This document shows positions 45,686-49,951 of a DNA stretch of 49,951 bases, in pieces. Source of the stretch: an uncultured Prevotellaceae bacterium (GTDB lineage: Bacteria > Bacteroidota > Bacteroidia > Bacteroidales > Bacteroidaceae); the NCBI GenBank assembly GCA_946185485.1, contig CAMHJQ010000021.1, positions 1 to 49,951 on the forward strand. The letters are read 5' to 3'. Made by a program: the position numbers and the translations under genes. The notes beneath the pieces are model-generated. The model had not been told where the DNA came from and ran no database searches. It saw only the letters and a list, made by a program, of their open reading frames with translations. Position 1 is the stretch's first letter, and each line of letters starts with the position of its first letter.

Positions 45686-47986
45686 ATGAGACGGATTCTG
45701 TTGATTTTCGTCGCAGTGTTGGCATTTGGCACGGCAGGTGCACACTATCATGATAGAACTGCTGCCAATCGAAAAAAAGTGGCTGTCGTGTTGAGTGGCG
45801 GTGGTGCCAAAGGTATGGCTCATATCGGTGTTCTGAAGGTGCTGGAGAAGGCAGGCATCCCTATTGACATCGTTACTGGTACGTCAATGGGTAGTATCGT
45901 CGGCGGTTTTTACTGCATCGGCTATAATGCCACCGCCCTTGATTCGATAGTTCGTGTGCTGGATTGGAGCTATGTCATTACCGACAAAGAGAACCTGGGG
46001 AACCAGAGTCTCAGCGATCGTAAGAAACAGAATACTTATATCTTCTCGTCGGGTATGGCCTTAGGTAAAAAACGCAACGTGAATTCCGGTGGATTCATCA
46101 AGGGTAAGAATCTGGCAGAGTTGTTTCAGCAGCTCTGTAGGGGATTCACTGACTCGCTCAATTTTACAGAAGACCTGCCCATTCCTTTTGCTTGTGTGGC
46201 CACCGACATTGTGACCAATACTGAGGTAGTATTCCATAGCGGAAGACTACCTCAGGCCATGCGTGCCTCGATGGCCATCCCGGCAGTTTTCTCGCCGGTG
46301 AGGATGGGTGACATGGTACTCGTCGACGGTTGTCTGCGCAACAACTATCCCGTTGATGTGGCTCGCGAGATGGGGGCCGATGTTGTCATCGGCATCACGC
46401 TATCTGGCAAACCCAAAACTGCAAAAGACATCACGGGTACTATGAGTGTTCTTGGTCAAATTATTGATAACGACTTCAATAACAAGTACGAGGAGAATAT
46501 TGCCCTCACCGACCTGCATATTAACATTGATCCCCGTGACTATACTGCTGCCAGTTTTTCAGCGGAAGCCATCGATTCGCTTGTGCGTTATGGTGAAGAG
46601 GAAACCATGCGTCACTGGGACGAAATTATCGACTTGAAGAAACGTATAGGTCTCAGAGAATCATACCGTCCTGCAGTATTACATCCTATGCGACCGCTGG
46701 TGATGACCGAGAAACACAAGATTTCGGGCTACACGTTTGAGAATATGTCGCCTCAGGACGAGCGATTCCTGCGCCAGAAGTTTCATCTGAACCGTATAGA
46801 CAGCATTGATGCTCGTCTTGAACAGCAACTGACCACATCGATGCGAGTGGACTTGTTCTACCAGACTGCTGAATGTCGTCTGGTGCCTGAGAACTTGCCG
46901 AAAGGACGGGCGAAACGTTTGGTCATTCGCGGTGTATGGTCGAAGCAAGAGAAAGAATGGGCTGAGGCAGATGGTGTGCACGTTATTCTTTCGGCAGGTC
47001 CTCGCAAGTCGGCGCAGCTTCATGCAGGTGTACGCTATGATACCGAGGAATATGCTGCCTTACAGCTGGGGCTTGACATACCGTTAAGGACGTCGATACC
47101 CGTTAATACTGACGTCACGCTGAGGTTGGGTAAACGCCTGATGATAAGCGGCGACCTTACCATCCATCCCCGCAGCTTTACCCGCCCTACGCTCAGCTAT
47201 GCTTTCCGCCGCAACGACGTGGACGTCTATTCTGATGGTGACCTAGACTATAACATTCGATACAACCAGTTCCAGGTAGAGTTTACGCCAGTCAACTTCG
47301 ATTTCCGGCATTTCAATGTGCAGATAGGACTGCGTTGGGACTATATGCATTACCGCAACAGACTTGGAGCGAAGTCATCGGATTGGGTATCACCCGAAAA
47401 CGAACGCTTTTATAGCTATCGTGCCCGGGTTGAGTACAACAGCGAAGACGATTGGCATTTCCCCACCCGCGGTGCCCGCTTCAAGGCTGAATATGCCTAT
47501 TTGACAGACAACTTCGCCAAGATCGACGACAAACCCGGTATGAGCGATGTCAACGCTAACTGGCGCATGTCGTTCTCCTTTGGTAAGTATTTCACCCTGC
47601 AGCCGATGCTCTATGGCCGTCTGCTCTTCGGTACTACCGTACCCCCAGTATTCAGCAATACCATTGGCGGTGATTGGTTTGGACACTATGTCGAGCAGCA
47701 AATGCCCTTCGCCGGCATCGGCAATATGGAATACGTTGATAATCAGTTTGTGGCTGCCCAGTTGCAAGGTCAGCTTCACATAGGCGGTAGTAGCTATGTC
47801 CTGCTCCGCGCATCCGCTGCCCAGCAGGCTAACCAACTTGAGGAGCTCATGGACTACCATACACTGTTGGGTGGACAGGTTGCCTACTATTATAATACCC
47901 CTTTTGGTCCTGCTGGCGCAACTTTCGGCTATAGCAATCGTACGAAGTCACCCTATCTCTTCGTGAATCTCGGGTATGAATTCTGA
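45686..47986 (+). CDS. Patatin-like phospholipase with C-terminal beta-barrel
   Basis: 766 residues. Signal peptide 1-19 precedes a patatin domain (about 30-290) with GGGAKG (38-43), GTSMG with nucleophile Ser67, and the catalytic Asp214 in VDGCLRN (commonly DGG; the Cys is unusual but tolerated). A POTRA-like linker (about 340-430) and a 16-strand Omp85/BamA-type barrel ending in LFVNLGYEF follow. This layout is that of type Vd (PlpD-like) or Bacteroidetes patatin-BamD proteins. The lipase probably acts at the outer membrane or is moved through its own barrel. Being 3 bp after the channel gene suggests a cell-envelope link with the efflux system. Confidence 0.88.
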   Translation: MRRILLIFVAVLAFGTAGAHYHDRTAANRKKVAVVLSGGGAKGMAHIGVLKVLEKAGIPIDIVTGTSMGSIVGGFYCIGYNATALDSIVRVLDWSYVITDKENLGNQSLSDRKKQNTYIFSSGMALGKKRNVNSGGFIKGKNLAELFQQLCRGFTDSLNFTEDLPIPFACVATDIVTNTEVVFHSGRLPQAMRASMAIPAVFSPVRMGDMVLVDGCLRNNYPVDVAREMGADVVIGITLSGKPKTAKDITGTMSVLGQIIDNDFNNKYEENIALTDLHINIDPRDYTAASFSAEAIDSLVRYGEEETMRHWDEIIDLKKRIGLRESYRPAVLHPMRPLVMTEKHKISGYTFENMSPQDERFLRQKFHLNRIDSIDARLEQQLTTSMRVDLFYQTAECRLVPENLPKGRAKRLVIRGVWSKQEKEWAEADGVHVILSAGPRKSAQLHAGVRYDTEEYAALQLGLDIPLRTSIPVNTDVTLRLGKRLMISGDLTIHPRSFTRPTLSYAFRRNDVDVYSDGDLDYNIRYNQFQVEFTPVNFDFRHFNVQIGLRWDYMHYRNRLGAKSSDWVSPENERFYSYRARVEYNSEDDWHFPTRGARFKAEYAYLTDNFAKIDDKPGMSDVNANWRMSFSFGKYFTLQPMLYGRLLFGTTVPPVFSNTIGGDWFGHYVEQQMPFAGIGNMEYVDNQFVAAQLQGQLHIGGSSYVLLRASAAQQANQLEELMDYHTLLGGQVAYYYNTPFGPAGATFGYSNRTKSPYLFVNLGYEF

Positions 47987-48083
47987 TCATCGGATTGTGC
48001 GGATCAAACGGGTCGTTTTAGTGATGGCGCTCATAGTCGGGGGCGTGATGACGGAAGCTGGTGCCGGAACTTGCCATACATAA
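47976..48083 (+). CDS. Possible 35-residue membrane peptide (weak)
   Basis: It starts inside the last codons of the patatin gene in another frame. The sequence has a basic start (RIVRIKR) and a hydrophobic run (VVLVMALIVGGVM), so it could be a small membrane protein or an eroded gene. In the next frame a coherent short stretch (HNIKWYVRAFFGMRL, ending near 48127) follows, as if a frameshift split one old gene. The rest of 47987-48310 contains only the rpsU promoter and leader. Confidence 0.2.
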   Translation: MNSDHRIVRIKRVVLVMALIVGGVMTEAGAGTCHT

Positions 48084-48197
48084 TATCAAATGGTATGTAC
48101 GTGCCTTCTTCGGTATGCGGTTATAGTAAAATAAGGACCCTCATAGTGCCTCTTTGTGTGTCTAAACGCACTCGTTGAGTAAATAAGTCTGGATTTA

Positions 48198-48229
48198 TTT
48201 GGTGGTTTGGGGAAATTGTTGTAACTTTG
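48198..48229 (+). promoter_or_regulatory. Promoter of rpsU
   Basis: TTTG (48198-48201, within TTTGGTGGTTT) is followed after 20 bp by TAACTTTG (48222-48229). The leader to 48311 is about 75 nt. The TTTGGTGGTTT segment recurs in front of xerC. Confidence 0.75.
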
Positions 48230-48310
48230 CACCCGCTTTTCGTGGCACCTGTGTCCGAAAGCCTGAAAATAACATAGTATTAACATTATAGAATTAAAAC
48301 CAAAAAACAA

Positions 48311-48502
48311 ATGATTATTGTACCCGTAAAAGAAGGCGAGAACATTGAGAAGGCCCTTAAGAAGTTTAAGAGAAAGTTCGAGAAGACTGGCGTTGTAAAG
48401 GAACTTCGTGCCCGTCAGCAGTTCGACAAACCCTCTGTACTGAAGCGCCTGAAGATGGAGCACGCTATTTACGTACAGAAGCTGCGCGCTAACGAAGAGT
48501 AA
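48311..48502 (+). CDS. rpsU: 30S ribosomal protein bS21
   Basis: 63 residues with the bS21 pattern: MIIVPVKEGENIEKALKKFK, then FEKTGVVKELRARQQFDKP and KRLKMEHAIYVQK. It sits on the 30S platform near the 3' end of 16S rRNA. In Bacteroidetes, structural work on Flavobacteria links bS21 with hiding of the anti-Shine-Dalgarno. Upstream of its ATG is AACCAAAAAACAA, with no Shine-Dalgarno. The neighbours xerC and hpf form a common Bacteroidetes order. Confidence 0.95.
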   Translation: MIIVPVKEGENIEKALKKFKRKFEKTGVVKELRARQQFDKPSVLKRLKMEHAIYVQKLRANEE

Positions 48503-48517
48503 AAAAGTACGAAAATA

Positions 48518-48549
48518 TTTGGTGGTTTCAAGAATAATTCGTAAATTCG
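48518..48549 (+). promoter_or_regulatory. Possible promoter of xerC
   Basis: TTTG (48518-48521, again in TTTGGTGGTTT) is followed after 20 bp by TAAATTCG (48542-48549), close to TAnnTTTG. The leader is about 25 nt. Confidence 0.45.
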
Positions 48550-48574
48550 TTGCCGAAATAGAGATGCGACGAAT

Positions 48575-49459
48575 ATGATGATAGACGATTTCTTGGACTA
48601 CTTGCGTTACGAACGGAACCGCTCCGAACTTACCGTACGCAGTTACGAACGGAGTCTGCGTGACTTTGAATCGTACTTCAAAAATCTGGAAGGTCATCTC
48701 TCTTGGGAGTCGGTAGACTCGGACATCATCCGTGACTGGATGGAGAGTTTGATGGATAAAGGCGACATGGCATCCACGGTGAACAACCGCTTGAGTGCTG
48801 TGCGTTCCTTTTTTCGTTTTGCTCTCGCCAGGGGACAGGTAACCGCTGATCCTGCCAATGTTGTTAAGGGACCGAGGAAACAGAAGCCGTTGCCGCAGTT
48901 TGTGCGGGAGGTGGATATGAATCGGCTGATAGATATTCCGCAGATGTGGAAAGGGGACTTCGGGGGCTTTCGCGCGCGTACCATAATTATATTGTTATAT
49001 GAGACGGGTATCCGCTTGGCTGAACTGGTGGCCTTGAACGATCAGGATGTAGACTTCGGCATGCATCAGCTGAAAGTGACGGGTAAACGCGACAAACAGC
49101 GCTTGATTCCTTTTGGTGAGGAGTTGGAACATGTCTTGACGGAGTATCTGCACCGACGTGACGAGCAGTGGCCGCAACATGGCTCTGCACTATTCCTTAA
49201 CGACAAGGGAGAACGTATCGGTCGCTGGCAGGTCCGCGCGCTGGTCAATCAGCATCTCTCGCTGGTGACTTCGCTGAAAAAGCGTTCGCCACACGTCCTT
49301 CGCCATTCTTTCGCTACGGCCATGCTCAATCATGGGGCAGATTTGGAGAGCGTAAGAAAATTGCTGGGGCATACGAGTGTGGCTGCCACGGAGATATATA
49401 CCCATACGACATTTGAGCATCTGAAAAAAGCTTATGAGAATGCCCATCCAAGGGCTTAA
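48575..49459 (+). CDS. xerC: Site-specific tyrosine recombinase XerC
   Basis: 294 residues. An N-terminal SAM-like core-binding domain (1-100) is followed by the catalytic domain with Arg147 (GIRLAEL), Lys171 (VTGKRDKQR), His240 and Arg243 (HVLRHSFAT), His266 (LGHTS) and Tyr275 (EIYTHT). All six active-site residues are present. It resolves chromosome dimers at dif with a partner. Its place between rpsU and hpf marks it as the housekeeping enzyme, not an element integrase. hpf follows after 36 bp. Confidence 0.94.
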   Translation: MMIDDFLDYLRYERNRSELTVRSYERSLRDFESYFKNLEGHLSWESVDSDIIRDWMESLMDKGDMASTVNNRLSAVRSFFRFALARGQVTADPANVVKGPRKQKPLPQFVREVDMNRLIDIPQMWKGDFGGFRARTIIILLYETGIRLAELVALNDQDVDFGMHQLKVTGKRDKQRLIPFGEELEHVLTEYLHRRDEQWPQHGSALFLNDKGERIGRWQVRALVNQHLSLVTSLKKRSPHVLRHSFATAMLNHGADLESVRKLLGHTSVAATEIYTHTTFEHLKKAYENAHPRA

Positions 49460-49484
49460 CCTTATTTATTTACCCTTTAAAAAC

Positions 49485-49491
49485 AGGAGGT
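49485..49491 (+). promoter_or_regulatory. Strong Shine-Dalgarno before hpf
   Basis: AGGAGGT ends 4 bp before the ATG at 49496. It is the only full-strength site I found at a gene start on this strand; the other starts have A-rich leaders without it. It supports the start of hpf and suggests special translational control. Confidence 0.8.
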
Positions 49492-49495
49492 AACT

Positions 49496-49795
49496 ATGGA
49501 AATTAAGATTCAGTCGATTCACTTCGACGCTACTGAGAAGTTGCAGGCGTTCATTGAAAAGAAGGTCGCCAAGTTGGAAAAAACATTTGAGGATATTCAG
49601 AAGGTTGAGGTTCAGTGTAAGGTGGTGAAACCGGCCACCGCCCAAAACAAGGAAGTCGGCATGACAGTTTCTGTCCCTGGAACGACACTGTTTGTGGAGA
49701 AGGTGAGTGATACTTTTGAGGAAAGTTGCGACCTTTGTGTGGACTCAATGCGTGTCCAACTTCAGAAATTCAAGGAAAAATTAAGGAATAGATAA
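49496..49795 (+). CDS. hpf: Ribosome hibernation-promoting factor (HPF/YfiA family, short form)
   Basis: 99 residues with the beta-alpha-beta-beta-beta-alpha fold: EIKIQSIHFDATEKLQAFIE, KKVAKLEKTFEDI, VQCKVVKPATAQNKEVGMTV, then DTFEESCDLCVDSMRVQLQK and a basic end. It binds the decoding centre of idle 70S ribosomes and helps them dimerise or stay stored. It is the last of rpsU-xerC-hpf. No terminator is obvious before the tRNA promoter. Confidence 0.92.
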   Translation: MEIKIQSIHFDATEKLQAFIEKKVAKLEKTFEDIQKVEVQCKVVKPATAQNKEVGMTVSVPGTTLFVEKVSDTFEESCDLCVDSMRVQLQKFKEKLRNR

Positions 49796-49812
49796 AAAAA
49801 AGTGCGAAAAGT

Positions 49813-49843
49813 TTTGGTAATTCAAAAATAATGCCTACCTTTG
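49813..49843 (+). promoter_or_regulatory. Promoter of tRNA-Thr
   Basis: TTTG (49813-49816) is followed after 19 bp by TACCTTTG (49836-49843). A long hairpin (49843-49887) lies between it and the tRNA. Confidence 0.75.
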
Positions 49844-49887
49844 CATCCGCTTTCCGATAGTAAGACTCCAAATCGGTTAGCGGATGC
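49843..49887 (+). repeat. Perfect leader hairpin before tRNA-Thr
   Basis: GCATCCGCT (49843-49851) pairs with AGCGGATGC (49879-49887). Inside it, after a TT/TT internal loop, CCGAT (49854-49858) pairs with ATCGG (49872-49876). The loop is 13 nt. It starts at about the transcription start and ends 11 nt before the tRNA. Confidence 0.75.
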
Positions 49888-49898
49888 TTGAGTAGCAT

Positions 49899-49951
49899 GC
49901 CTCTTTAGCTCAGTTGGCCAGAGCACGTGATTTGTAATCTCGGGGTCGTTG
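49899..49951 (+). tRNA. tRNA-Thr (anticodon TGT), cut by the window end
   Basis: The 5' acceptor GCCTCTT, D-arm TAGCTCAGTTGGCCAGAGCA and anticodon arm CGTGA-TTTGTAA-TCTCG (anticodon TGT) are visible. The sequence stops in the T-arm, so the 3' acceptor is not seen. Confidence 0.9.

Noticed and set aside
44921..45823. 300-residue antisense open frame
   Set aside because: Shadow of the outer-membrane channel and patatin genes.
48086..48697. 203-residue antisense frame over rpsU
   Set aside because: It opposes a conserved ribosomal protein gene and the promoter region.
48575..49459. Phage or element integrase
   Set aside because: The gene order rpsU-xerC-hpf and full XerC motifs mark the housekeeping recombinase; no element genes flank it.

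Overview
The window reads as a chromosome segment from a Bacteroidales bacterium, most likely Prevotellaceae (inference). Visible support: promoters of the Bacteroidetes type (TTTG, about 19-20 bp, then TAnnTTTG) precede many genes; Shine-Dalgarno sequences are almost absent; there are many lipoproteins and TonB/RND envelope systems, a T9SS-like C-terminal tail on an amylase, and the gene order rpsU-xerC-hpf. No rRNA, CRISPR array, transposase or prophage is visible. Two tRNA genes are present, one cut by the window end.

Layout. 1-5400 (+): a possible structured RNA and terminator, two glycosyltransferases (WcaC-like and WcaE/WcaA-like), then an OmpA-type protein followed by two related lipoproteins with collagen-like Gly-Lys-Asp repeats. 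5403-9612 (-): a secreted alpha-amylase and a prmC-recX-comF operon. 9667-13187: ribD (+), then RNase HI and argS (-). 13314-16500 (-): a TPP riboswitch controlling an outer-membrane thiamine receptor and PnuT. 16608-18689 (+): a large PEGA-domain protein. 19069-28867 (-): an aromatic 2-oxoacid degradation cluster (iorA, iorB, aminotransferase, porin, SSS symporter, two phenylacetate-CoA ligases, ACT protein). It converts aryl-pyruvates to aryl-acetyl-CoA and then to aryl-acetates. 29007-33525 (+): pyrE, a SRPBCC protein, argH, two envelope proteins and a VanX-like dipeptidase. 33650-38987 (+): tRNA-Leu, then a TPR/OmpA-like lipoprotein, a thioredoxin-fold lipoprotein without cysteines and an AsmA-like protein. 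39135-47986 (+): an acid phosphatase, a tripartite RND efflux pump and a patatin/beta-barrel protein. 48311-49951 (+): rpsU, xerC, hpf and the start of tRNA-Thr.

The most unusual content is the repeats. At least five unrelated short palindromic or low-complexity repeat types lie in this one window, and several are translated as part of housekeeping proteins. A 12- to 26-bp inverted-repeat type (core GGACTACAGGACTT) occurs four times and once lies in-frame inside prmC. A second type lies in-frame inside argS. A third encodes most of a lipoprotein signal peptide. A 497-bp unit with 41-bp inverted ends carries a DUF559/Vsr-like nuclease gene broken by one stop codon. It sits between the two phenylacetate-CoA ligase genes and supplies the start codon and first codons of the downstream ligase. 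A 125-bp nested palindrome, a 95-bp palindrome and a 54-bp tandem duplication of a tRNA 3' end complete the set.

Other points of interest are a lone strong Shine-Dalgarno before hpf close to the bS21 gene, mirror-image divergent promoters at the thiamine operon, an apparently leaderless prmC, and a thioredoxin-like protein with both active-site cysteines replaced by serine.
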